A DNA stretch of 49,015 nt from an uncultured Flavobacteriaceae bacterium (GTDB lineage Bacteria > Bacteroidota > Bacteroidia > Flavobacteriales > Flavobacteriaceae): the NCBI GenBank assembly GCA_913052585.1, contig CAJXEB010000013.1, forward strand, positions 1 to 49,015, given 5' to 3'. Shown one piece after another: positions 15,059 through 22,107 of this stretch. The position numbers and the translations under genes are program-made. Position 1 is the first letter of the stretch; the number at the start of each line of letters is the position of its first letter. Under the pieces are notes generated by a model, which was not told where the DNA came from, did no database searches, and saw only the letters and a list, made by a program, of their open reading frames with translations.

Positions 15059-16133
15059 AATTTTTGTTATTAAAATATTCCAACACTTCAAAAGCTCCAT
15101 TTTTTAAACTGGAACCAGTATGAATTTGATGGCTTTGTAATATGGAAGCTGCTTTTTTGCTTTTAATTCCTGCTTTACAAAAAAACACTTGTTCCTTATT
15201 TAAATCTATTTTGTTTAAATGTTGTTCTAAATTATTTAAAGGAATTTGAAGAACTTCTGAATGATTAATTTCAGGATTTATATTTTGATCACGAACATCA
15301 ATCCACTGGACATTCTTTTTATTAATTGCATCTTGAATTGAAATAACTTGAATTGGCATTTCACAAATTGATTCTTCATCTAGAGTTTTAAAAAAAGTTT
15401 TTGTTTCCATTACTTTTTGAATCTCTTTTTCAGAACGATTCAGTTTAATGAAATTGATTTGATGATTTAAAGAATTATAATAAAGAACTTTGCCAGAAAG
15501 CACTTCTCCAATTCCTAAAATAAGCTTGATAACTTCATTGGCTTGTAGGGTTCCAATAATCCCGGGTAGAACTCCTAAAACACCAATTTCAGAGCAATTT
15601 GGAATGGAACCATTTTCAGGTTCTTTTGGAAATAGACATCGATAACTCGGACCTTTTTTATAATTAAATACGGAAACTTGACCTTCAAACTTATAAATAC
15701 CCGCGTAAACCAATGGTTTATTTGTTATAATAGAAGCATCATTAACTAAATATCGTGTGGAAAAATTATCGGTTCCGTCTATAATAATATCATAATCTTG
15801 AAAGATTGATAACGCATTTTTATGAGTTAACTTTTCTGGATACGCTTTTATTAATATGGTATTATTTAAATCTTCTAACCTAGCTTTTGCTGCAATTGCT
15901 TTATTAATTCCTAGTGTAGAAGCCCCGAATAATATTTGCCTTTGTAGGTTCGATTCTGATACGGTATCAAAATCAATAATTCCAATTTTACCTATTCCTG
16001 CTGCAGTAAGATATTGCAGCACAGGACAACCTAATCCACCAGCGCCAACTACTAAAACTTTGGATTTAGAAAGCCTGTCTTGGCCTTCTTGACCAATTTC
16101 TGATAAAATTATATGTCTGCTATATCTATTCAT
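15048..16133 (-). CDS. moeB: MoeB/ThiF-type adenylyltransferase with rhodanese domain
   Basis: 361 residues. The N-terminal E1-like domain (1-~245) has the nucleotide motif VLVVGAGGLGCPVLQYLTAAG, the RQILF region and DGTDNFSTRYLVND. It adenylates the C-terminal Gly of MoaD. A rhodanese domain (~265-361) follows with active-site loop FFCKAGIKSKKA, able to deliver the sulfur. Of the zinc-binding cysteines typical of E. coli MoeB only a few are evident (YRCLFP, NCSEIGVLG), so zinc may be absent. It sits between moaD and moaE, its substrate and partner. Confidence 0.93.
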   Translation of the reverse strand: MNRYSRHIILSEIGQEGQDRLSKSKVLVVGAGGLGCPVLQYLTAAGIGKIGIIDFDTVSESNLQRQILFGASTLGINKAIAAKARLEDLNNTILIKAYPEKLTHKNALSIFQDYDIIIDGTDNFSTRYLVNDASIITNKPLVYAGIYKFEGQVSVFNYKKGPSYRCLFPKEPENGSIPNCSEIGVLGVLPGIIGTLQANEVIKLILGIGEVLSGKVLYYNSLNHQINFIKLNRSEKEIQKVMETKTFFKTLDEESICEMPIQVISIQDAINKKNVQWIDVRDQNINPEINHSEVLQIPLNNLEQHLNKIDLNKEQVFFCKAGIKSKKAASILQSHQIHTGSSLKNGAFEVLEYFNNKNYDR

Positions 16134-16139
16134 TCTTTT

Positions 16140-16373
16140 TCAACCTCCTGCAAAAGGTGGTAATAATGCAATTTCTGTTGCTGTTACTATTGTTTCATTA
16201 GCTGTTAATTCATTATCCTGAGCGATTTGGAAATCTTTATTTTTTAGCATTTCATATTTCTGAAATAAAACATCTTTTAAATCTGAAATAGATTTTCCTG
16301 AAAATTCAATTTTCTCCTCTGAACGTCCTGTTGCTTCAGCTAGTAATCCAAAATATTTTATTGATAGTATCAT
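16140..16373 (-). CDS. moaD: Molybdopterin synthase sulfur carrier MoaD
   Basis: 77 residues, ubiquitin-like fold, ending in LLPPFAGG, the Gly-Gly tail that is adenylated by MoeB and thiocarboxylated before sulfur transfer in MoaE. The N-terminus MILSIKYFGLLAEATGRSEE is typical. It lies 4 bases after mobA and 6 bases before moeB in the same operon. Confidence 0.93.
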   Translation of the reverse strand: MILSIKYFGLLAEATGRSEEKIEFSGKSISDLKDVLFQKYEMLKNKDFQIAQDNELTANETIVTATEIALLPPFAGG

Positions 16374-16377
16374 TTTT

Positions 16378-16947
16378 TTATTCTAAAAGTTCTAAATCTT
16401 TTTTTGTGTTAATATTGGTGGTATGTTTTTCTAAAACTGAATCGATTAGCACTGTATGTACTTTACATTTTTTAATAGCCTGTTGAACTTTTCTTTGATC
16501 TAGTTTTAATTCTTCTAAAAAAACAACTTCACATTTCTTTTTATAAATAGCGATGAGCGGCATGTTTTTACCATTGCTTTGTAATTGAATTACTTCAGAT
16601 GTATCATTAATTTGTTCTATTAATTTTTGTAAAACTTCTGTATTAATTAAAGGCACATCACAACTTACAACCAAGTTATTTTCTGTCTTAGAATAGTGAA
16701 GCCCTGAATAAATACCTGCCAATGGTCCAGCGTTTTTAATTAAATCATCATATCTTTTTAATTCAAATTGATCATAATTTTCATGGTTACTTATTATTAT
16801 AATTTCACCTACTAAGGGTTGAATTGCTGTTATAATATGTTCAACAAATGTTTTATCCTTAAAAGAAATAAATCCTTTATCGGTACCCATACGAGTGCTT
16901 TTTCCTCCGGCGAGAATAATACCTGTTATGTTTTTATTTTCTTTCAT
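16378..16947 (-). CDS. mobA: Molybdenum cofactor guanylyltransferase MobA
   Basis: 189 residues. N-terminal nucleotidyltransferase motif GIILAGGKSTRMGTDKGF (residues 9-26), AGPLAGIYSGL and VVSCDVPLIN with the metal-binding Asp. MobA joins GMP to molybdenum cofactor, giving the dinucleotide form used by DMSO-reductase-type enzymes such as nitrate and formate oxidoreductases. The start codon is directly adjacent to the TauE gene stop. Its presence suggests that the host has an Mo-bis-MGD enzyme, which is not in this window. Confidence 0.92.
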   Translation of the reverse strand: MKENKNITGIILAGGKSTRMGTDKGFISFKDKTFVEHIITAIQPLVGEIIIISNHENYDQFELKRYDDLIKNAGPLAGIYSGLHYSKTENNLVVSCDVPLINTEVLQKLIEQINDTSEVIQLQSNGKNMPLIAIYKKKCEVVFLEELKLDQRKVQQAIKKCKVHTVLIDSVLEKHTTNINTKKDLELLE

Positions 16948-17691
16948 TTATATGAAAAACAATTTTACAGAAGCCATAATTAAAACAAATGCCAATACAT
17001 ATCTCAAGGTATGATTGTTAACTATTTTACTTCCAAAATAAGCTCCAAAAACCCCGCCAATCAAAGCAATAATCACCATTATAAATGATTCTGAACTTAC
17101 ACTCACACCACTACTTATCTGTCCTGACAGACCAGAAACCGAATTAACCCATATAAATAAAGCAGATACTGCCGCGGCTTCTTTCATTTTCCCCCAATGG
17201 AATAATAGAATTACAGGACTCAAAATAATTCCACCACCAATTCCTATTAGCCCAGAAAAGAAACCAATAGCACTTCCTACAATTATTCCTTGCCAAATTT
17301 TAATTTCTTTAATCTTTGTACTTTCTTTTCCAAATACATTTAGCATTTTTAAAATCGCAAAGATTAATAAGACCGCTAATATTTTTTTATAAAGAGTTGC
17401 ATCGATATTTAAAGTTCCTCCCAAAAAGGACATTGGAATGGAGGCTAAAGCAAAATATAAAAACAACTTTTTATTAAAATACCCTTCCTTATAATAATAG
17501 TAAAAAGCAATTCCTGCAACGAAAATATTAAGTAATAATGCGGTAGGTTTCATTACTAAATGTGGAAAAGAAAATAGACTCATCAAGGCCAAATATCCAC
17601 TAGCACCTCCGTGTCCTACACTAGCATATAAAAAGGATAGTAAGGGCAATATGAGCATGAAAATCCAAATATGTTCAATTTCAAAAATCAA
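16948..17691 (-). CDS. TauE/SafE-family membrane permease
   Basis: 247 residues with about seven or eight hydrophobic segments and the TauE/SafE pattern: SFLYASVGHGGASGYLALMSLF near the N-terminus, GSAIGFFSGLIGIGGGIILSPVIL in the middle and GGVFGAYFGSKIV near the end. Family members export or import small anions (sulfite, sulfoacetate and others). No ModABC molybdate transporter is encoded here, so this permease, embedded between the ModE-like regulator and mobA, may carry molybdate or a sulfur oxyanion connected with Mo enzymes; that is inference from position only. Confidence 0.85.
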   Translation of the reverse strand: MIFEIEHIWIFMLILPLLSFLYASVGHGGASGYLALMSLFSFPHLVMKPTALLLNIFVAGIAFYYYYKEGYFNKKLFLYFALASIPMSFLGGTLNIDATLYKKILAVLLIFAILKMLNVFGKESTKIKEIKIWQGIIVGSAIGFFSGLIGIGGGIILSPVILLFHWGKMKEAAAVSALFIWVNSVSGLSGQISSGVSVSSESFIMVIIALIGGVFGAYFGSKIVNNHTLRYVLAFVLIMASVKLFFI

Positions 17692-17703
17692 TTATTTGAG
17701 CTT

Positions 17704-18042
17704 TTAAAGATTATTTATTTTTTCTATTTGAGTATCTAAATGATTCCAGCAATTTTTATTGATATCATCAAAAGCTAGCATTAATTTTCTTCCATATTCT
17801 GTTAATACTGCGCCACCACCACCTTTTCCGCCAATACTTGTTATGGTAACTGGTTTTTTACTTGATTTATTTACAGCATCAATTAACGTCCAAGCTTTTT
17901 TATAAGACATTTGCATGCTTTTCGCTGCTTTTGAAAGAGATCCTGTTTCGTCTATAGCTTTTAATAAACGAACTCGACCTTCTCCTAACAGGACATTGTC
18001 ATCAGCTTCAATCCAAATTCTGCTTTTAATTTTATAATTCAT
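17704..18042 (-). CDS. ModE-like winged-helix regulator without molybdate-binding domain
   Basis: 112 residues: only the N-terminal LysR-type winged helix of ModE (RIWIEADDNVLLGEGRVRLL, ETGSLSKAAKSMQMSYKKAWTLID, GGKGGGGAVLTEYG). The TOBE domains that bind molybdate in E. coli ModE are missing, so it either senses through another partner or acts as a plain DNA-binding factor. It is 8 nt after moeA and upstream of the permease, and likely controls this operon or an Mo-enzyme operon elsewhere. Confidence 0.88.
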   Translation of the reverse strand: MNYKIKSRIWIEADDNVLLGEGRVRLLKAIDETGSLSKAAKSMQMSYKKAWTLIDAVNKSSKKPVTITSIGGKGGGGAVLTEYGRKLMLAFDDINKNCWNHLDTQIEKINNL

Positions 18043-18050
18043 ATCTATAA

Positions 18051-19229
18051 TTAAACGGGTAAATGGATTACCGTTACCAAATCTCCTTTTGAATATTGAC
18101 TTACTTCCCGAGGGATGTAAACAAATGCATTTGCTATAGCAAAAGTGTGCAACATCGCAGAACTTTGTCCCTCTAAAATGCTTACATATCCATTTTTATG
18201 ATATGCTTTTAAAAATTGAGCACGATCTCCTTTTTTAAAAAATTCACCCCTTAAAATCGCTGTTCCTTTATTAATAGAGAAGTTTAAATTACCGGATAAT
18301 CTTTCTAATGATGGATGGACATATACATAAAAACTGCTTAAAGCTGATGCTGGGTTTCCTGGAAGTGCAAAAACCGGTTTGTTTTTTATTTTCCCAAAGA
18401 ACAGTGGTTTACCCGGTTTCTGTTTTACTTTATAAAATAGTTGTTCGGTTCCTAATTCTAATAACGCTTTCCCTACAAAATCGTAATCTCCAACAGAAAT
18501 TCCTCCAGTTATAAGAACCACATCACTTTCTGAAATTGCTTTATCTAAGGTTGCTACCGTACTTATATAATCGTCCTTAACTTTATAAAGTTTAGCGTCT
18601 GTAAATCCTAAACTTAATAATCCAGCATATAACATCCCAGAGTTACTTTCGTAAATCTTTCCGTAAGTTAAAGGTTTTCCAGCTTTGATTAATTCATTCC
18701 CTGTTGTTACGATTCCTACTTTTGGTTTTTTATAAACACTGATTTCTATGATTCCCAAAGTGAGTAAAAAACCGATAGCTGCTGGAGTTAACTTTGTTCC
18801 TTTTTTTAAAGCAATTTCACCTTTTTTTATTTGTTCTCCTTTAGGACGTATATTTTTATTTAGTATAGCAGGATTATTTAATTGTAACTGATTTTTATTT
18901 TGCTTTACTTTTTCTTGCATGATTACCGTATTTGCTGTGTCAGGAACTGCAGATCCTGTGAAAATACGAACAGCTTCACCCTTTTTCAAAACTGGATGAT
19001 GGCCATCACCTGCCTTTACTTCATCAATAATATTATAGGAGGAATCATCATGAATATTTAATGCATAACCATCCATAGCCGATTGTCTAAAAGGAGGCAT
19101 GTTAATAGACGAAATCACATCTTTCGCCAAAACTAATCCTAAAGCATTAGTCGCTTTACAAAGCATTGAGATTTGAGTCGGAATAACATTTTTTTTTACA
19201 AGTTCAAAGGCTTCTTCTACTGTTATCAT
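18051..19229 (-). CDS. moeA: Molybdopterin molybdotransferase MoeA
   Basis: 392 residues. Inserts molybdate into adenylated molybdopterin. Features: NMPPFRQSAMDGYALN near residue 42, VRIFTGSAVPDTANTVIMQE, KPKVGIVTTGNEL, VLITGGISVGDYDFV (MoCF-domain motif), FGKIKNKPVFALPGNPASALSSF, and a C-terminal beta domain. First gene of the minus-strand Moco operon, followed by the ModE-like gene 8 nt downstream. Confidence 0.95.
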   Translation of the reverse strand: MITVEEAFELVKKNVIPTQISMLCKATNALGLVLAKDVISSINMPPFRQSAMDGYALNIHDDSSYNIIDEVKAGDGHHPVLKKGEAVRIFTGSAVPDTANTVIMQEKVKQNKNQLQLNNPAILNKNIRPKGEQIKKGEIALKKGTKLTPAAIGFLLTLGIIEISVYKKPKVGIVTTGNELIKAGKPLTYGKIYESNSGMLYAGLLSLGFTDAKLYKVKDDYISTVATLDKAISESDVVLITGGISVGDYDFVGKALLELGTEQLFYKVKQKPGKPLFFGKIKNKPVFALPGNPASALSSFYVYVHPSLERLSGNLNFSINKGTAILRGEFFKKGDRAQFLKAYHKNGYVSILEGQSSAMLHTFAIANAFVYIPREVSQYSKGDLVTVIHLPV

Positions 19230-19250
19230 TTGTTGATCGTTATATCCTTA

Positions 19251-19258
19251 CAAATATA
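19251..19258 (-). promoter_or_regulatory. -7 box of the Moco operon
   Basis: TATATTTG on the - strand matches TAnnTTTG, 22-29 nt before the moeA ATG. No clear -33 TTG at the right spacing. It shares the 138-bp divergent gap with the ECF-sigma promoter, so the two could influence each other. Confidence 0.5.
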
Positions 19259-19291
19259 ACGAAAACTTAAGGTTTATAAAAAAAATTAAAC

Positions 19292-19327
19292 TTTGGCGCA
19301 AGATTTTTATAGCAGTTGCATCTAAAA
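19292..19327 (+). promoter_or_regulatory. Putative ECF-sigma promoter P1 (upstream of sigma gene)
   Basis: TTTGGCGCAAGATTTTT, 8-nt spacer, TGCATCTAAAA. The same arrangement occurs at 19942-19977 with 28 of 36 positions identical, the differences being almost confined to the spacer. Two identical-register copies, one before the sigma gene and one before the genes that follow it, are what an autoregulated ECF regulon looks like. No TAnnTTTG box lies here. Confidence 0.6.
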
Positions 19328-19367
19328 GATTTATAAAATTATTATTTTAGACCTATAAGTCACTTTA

Positions 19368-19946
19368 TTGTTAGAAGAAAAATTTATAAACGAATTACGT
19401 CAAGGAACACGAAAAGCTTATAGTCAGTTGATAGATGATTATGAGCAAAAGGTGTTTGCAACCTGTATTTCATTTGTTCCTAACAAAGAAGATGCAGAAG
19501 ATATCGCACAAGAAGTTTTTGTAGAGGTTTTTAAATCCATTAAAAAATTTAAGGCTAAGTCCAAATTATCTACTTGGATCTATAGAATAACGACCAATAA
19601 ATGTTTAGAATTTATTCGTAAAAAGAACGCTAAAAAGCGATTTGCTTATATGCAATCCATTTTTGAAAATGAAATACCTTTCGATAAAACCAATTACTTT
19701 ACTGAGTTTAACCATCCTGGAGTTTTGTTAGAAAATAAAGAAAAAAGTGCCACTATATTTAAGGCTATCAATCAGTTACCGGAATTTCAAAAAGTAGTTT
19801 TTACGCTGCATAAAGTGGATGGGAAAAGTTATAATGAAATTAGTGAAATAACAGAGAAAAGTGTGTCATCTGTTGAATCATTGATGTTTAGAGCAAAAAA
19901 TAATTTACAACAACAATTAGAATATTATTATAAAAATAAAGTTTGA
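19368..19946 (+). CDS. RNA polymerase ECF sigma factor
   Basis: 192 residues from a TTG start at 19368 (MLEEKFINELRQGTRKAYSQ); no ATG upstream in frame fits better. Sigma region 2 (~25-90): YEQKVFATCISFVPNKEDAEDIAQEVFVEVFKSI with the DAEDIAQEVF core, then STWIYRITTNKCLEFIRKKNAKKR. Region 4 (~135-188): INQLPEFQKVVFTLHKVDGKSYNEISEITEKSVSSVESLMFRAKNNL. It directs transcription of a small regulon, probably including itself and the small membrane protein and Spy-like protein downstream. Divergent from the Moco operon. Confidence 0.93.
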   Translation: MLEEKFINELRQGTRKAYSQLIDDYEQKVFATCISFVPNKEDAEDIAQEVFVEVFKSIKKFKAKSKLSTWIYRITTNKCLEFIRKKNAKKRFAYMQSIFENEIPFDKTNYFTEFNHPGVLLENKEKSATIFKAINQLPEFQKVVFTLHKVDGKSYNEISEITEKSVSSVESLMFRAKNNLQQQLEYYYKNKV

Positions 19947-19977
19947 CGCAGGATTTTTCAAAAAAATGCATCTAAAA
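19942..19977 (+). promoter_or_regulatory. Putative ECF-sigma promoter P2 (overlaps sigma stop codon)
   Basis: TTTGACGCAGGATTTTT, 8-nt spacer, TGCATCTAAAA: second copy of the P1 motif. Its 5' part overlaps the sigma gene stop (TGA at 19944-19946). Transcription would start close to 19985, so the conserved MKRAC/MLK micro-ORFs would form the very 5' end of this transcript. Confidence 0.6.
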
Positions 19978-19984
19978 ATATAAT

Positions 19985-20002
19985 ATGAAACGAGCATGTT
20001 AA
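19985..20002 (+). other. Five-codon ORF MKRAC (copy B)
   Basis: ATGAAACGAGCATGTTAA, identical to 13253-13236 on the other strand. It starts 8 nt after the P2 TCTAAAA box and overlaps the MLK micro-ORF start. It could be a leader peptide, or part of a conserved RNA element. Confidence 0.4.
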
Positions 20003-20064
20003 AATTTTTCATACCCAAGGGAATAACTAATAGCGAACAGCATGTGACCGATTTAATAAAATAA
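19996..20064 (+). CDS. 22-codon micro-ORF (copy B), homologue of the one before moaA
   Basis: Begins MLKFFIPKGITNSEQHVT and ends DLIK at stop 20062-20064, 10 nt before the next gene. It matches copy A (13162-13242) at 14 of 18 residues, with synonymous changes in four codons (TTT/TTC, ATC/ATA, CCT/CCC, AAA/AAG). I do not recognise the peptide; it has no membrane segment or cysteine. It is probably co-transcribed with the small membrane protein and the Spy-like protein from P2. Confidence 0.55.
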   Translation: MLKFFIPKGITNSEQHVTDLIK

Positions 20065-20074
20065 TATTGACAAC

Positions 20075-20389
20075 ATGAAAACAAACAGTAACATAGCAGA
20101 AAAGGTTAAAAGCACTTTTGAATCGATAGACCATATTCAGGATATTAAGATATCTCCTTTTTTTAAAGATAAAACAATGCGCAAATTGTTTGATGCTGAA
20201 GTAGAAGAGGAGAAAATTCTTTTTTCTTGGTTTGCACCAAAGCTTCAGTTAGCGACTTTAATTTGTATTATTATATTAAACTCAGTTGCATTTATACAAT
20301 TAAAATCCACGACTTATGATAGCAATATTTCCAATTTTGCTGAAAATTATAGTTTATTTACAAATTCTGAAACTTCAATATTAAATTAA
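20075..20389 (+). CDS. Small one-TM protein of the ECF operon, possible anti-sigma factor
   Basis: 104 residues. The cytoplasmic-type N-terminal half is charged (AEKVKSTFESIDHIQDIKISPFFKDKTMRKLFD), and one membrane segment (LQLATLICIIILNSVAFIQL, ~67-86) is followed by a short periplasmic tail. Not a recognised family, but position directly after an ECF sigma gene and topology (cytoplasmic head, single TM) are those of a minimal anti-sigma factor. It is followed after 6 nt by the Spy/CpxP-like gene, a plausible periplasmic sensor partner. Confidence 0.7.
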   Translation: MKTNSNIAEKVKSTFESIDHIQDIKISPFFKDKTMRKLFDAEVEEEKILFSWFAPKLQLATLICIIILNSVAFIQLKSTTYDSNISNFAENYSLFTNSETSILN

Positions 20390-20395
20390 ATAGCG

Positions 20396-20887
20396 ATGAC
20401 TAAAAACACCATTTTATACGTTTTATTAGCATTTCTAATTATTGCTAATGGCTTTTTTTTATATGACTACCTTGGAAAACCAGACCGAAATGGACCCAGA
20501 AACAACCCAGAACAATTTATTGTAAAAGAATTAAATTTTAATGCAGATCAAATGCAAAAATTTAAAGGTTTAGGAAAAAATCATCGAGAAAGAATGACAC
20601 AACTGCAACAAGAACAGAAACAGTTAAAAGATAAATTATTTAGTAAAATTTCTGAAAAGAATATCAATCCATTAGAAATAGAATCGATAACCTCTTTAAT
20701 TGGAGAAAATAACAAAAATAAAGATTTAGAAGTTTTTAATCATTTTAGAGCGATTCAAGGAATTTGTAATGATCCTCAAAAACAAAAATTTAAAAAAATT
20801 GTGATAGATGCGTTGCATAAAGGCCCACCACCAAGAAATGGAGGAAGTCCAAGAAATAAAAATCATGCCCCAACACCTAAAAATTAA
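20396..20887 (+). CDS. Spy/CpxP-like periplasmic protein (heavy-metal sensor type)
   Basis: 163 residues. N-terminal membrane anchor (ILYVLLAFLIIANGFFLYDYL, 5-26), then a helical LTXXQ-like region: FIVKELNFNADQMQKFKGLGKNHRERMTQLQQEQKQLKDKLF. The tail is rich in Pro, Gly, Asn and His (GPPPRNGGSPRNKNHAP). Spy/CpxP and CnrX-type proteins sense misfolded envelope proteins or metals and feed into sigma/anti-sigma systems. Here it completes a sigma - membrane protein - periplasmic protein set. Which signal is sensed cannot be told from sequence. Confidence 0.8.
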   Translation: MTKNTILYVLLAFLIIANGFFLYDYLGKPDRNGPRNNPEQFIVKELNFNADQMQKFKGLGKNHRERMTQLQQEQKQLKDKLFSKISEKNINPLEIESITSLIGENNKNKDLEVFNHFRAIQGICNDPQKQKFKKIVIDALHKGPPPRNGGSPRNKNHAPTPKN

Positions 20888-20944
20888 AAAGCTTGTGAAA
20901 GTAAAAAAGAATATATTTTAAAACGCTCTTCACAATAAACCTAT

Positions 20945-21976
20945 TTATTTCTTAAAGGCTAATTTTGAGGACCTACCTTTTTTAAAAATTTTATTACTAG
21001 CGTGCGTTCCTTTTCGCAATTCTTTCTGCTCTTCAAAAGGTAATTGGATAATCTCATAACATTCTTTGCTACAGGTAAATTCCATTTTTTCGGAACAAAT
21101 TTCACATTGAATAAAGAGTAAATGACATCCTTCATTAGCACAATTTATATGCATATCGCAAGCTTCACCGCATTGGTGACAATTTGATATTACATCGTCA
21201 CTTATTCGTTCGCTACGTCGGTGATCAAAGACAAAATTTTTCCCTAAAAATTTATTTTCTAATCCTTGACTATTTACTTGACGGGTATACTCAATAATAC
21301 CACCTTCTAATTGAAATACATTTTTAAACCCTTTGTGTTTGTAATAGGCACTCGCTTTTTCACAACGTATTCCTCCCGTACAATACATTACCAATTTTTT
21401 GTCTTCTTTATGATCTTTTAAATCTTCTTCAATAATATCTAGAGAACCTCGAAATGTATCTACATCAGGAGTGACAGCATTTTTAAAGTGCCCAATTTCA
21501 CTTTCATAGTGGTTACGCATATCGACCAAGACTGTATTTGGATCTTCAATCAAATTATTAAATGCTGAAGCATCTACATGAATACCTATATTAGTTACAT
21601 CAAAGGTGTCGTCATTCAATCCATCAGCTACAATTTTGTCACGTACTTTTACTTTTAGTTTTAAAAACGATTTTAAGTCTTGCTCTACAGCAATGTTCAA
21701 ACGGCAATTTTCTAAGAAATAGATCCCATCCAAAAAATCTTTAAAATCATTAAATTTTTTGGCAGGAACAGACAATTGTGCATTGATACCTTCATTTGCT
21801 ACATAAATACGTCCCAAAACTTCAAGGGAGTCCCATGCTACAAATAAATAGTTTCTAAAAAGTTCTGGATTGCCAATTTTGGCATATTGATAAAAAGAAA
21901 GCGTTAAGCGGTCTTCTCCCGCTTCTTCCAATAAGGTTGCTCTCTCTTTCGCGCTTAGGGTATTGTACAGTTGCAT
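20945..21976 (-). CDS. trhO: tRNA uridine(34) hydroxylase TrhO (rhodanese-related)
   Basis: 343 residues. N-terminal acylphosphatase-like domain (LEVLGRIYVANEGINAQLSVP), a rhodanese domain (~130-230) with DMRNHYESEIGHFKNA and active-site loop YCTGGIRCEKASAYY, and a C-terminal cysteine-rich zinc-type region (CHQCGEACDMHINCANEGCH, CEICSEK). TrhO makes 5-hydroxyuridine at the wobble position of some tRNAs. Single gene; ends 57 bp from the convergent Spy-like gene. That short gap contains a weak TTGTGAA/TTCACAA inverted repeat but no convincing terminator. Confidence 0.93.
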   Translation of the reverse strand: MQLYNTLSAKERATLLEEAGEDRLTLSFYQYAKIGNPELFRNYLFVAWDSLEVLGRIYVANEGINAQLSVPAKKFNDFKDFLDGIYFLENCRLNIAVEQDLKSFLKLKVKVRDKIVADGLNDDTFDVTNIGIHVDASAFNNLIEDPNTVLVDMRNHYESEIGHFKNAVTPDVDTFRGSLDIIEEDLKDHKEDKKLVMYCTGGIRCEKASAYYKHKGFKNVFQLEGGIIEYTRQVNSQGLENKFLGKNFVFDHRRSERISDDVISNCHQCGEACDMHINCANEGCHLLFIQCEICSEKMEFTCSKECYEIIQLPFEEQKELRKGTHASNKIFKKGRSSKLAFKK

Positions 21977-22107
21977 GCTATACTAATTATAAGGTTAAAA
22001 AAGAATATTTAAAAAAGCAAAAGTAGTAGATTTTTTATAACTATTAGCTTTAATACTAAAATGTCTGAGTGGGATGAAAAATAGAATTACTTAAAAGCAC
22101 CTACGTT

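Noticed and set aside
15059-15100. Longer MoaE start at 15100
   Set aside because: It would lie inside the moeB 3' end and add residues not seen in the family; the ATG at 15058 gives normal length.
20888-20944. Terminator between the Spy-like gene and trhO
   Set aside because: Only a 7-bp TTGTGAA/TTCACAA pair with a long loop and no T tract.
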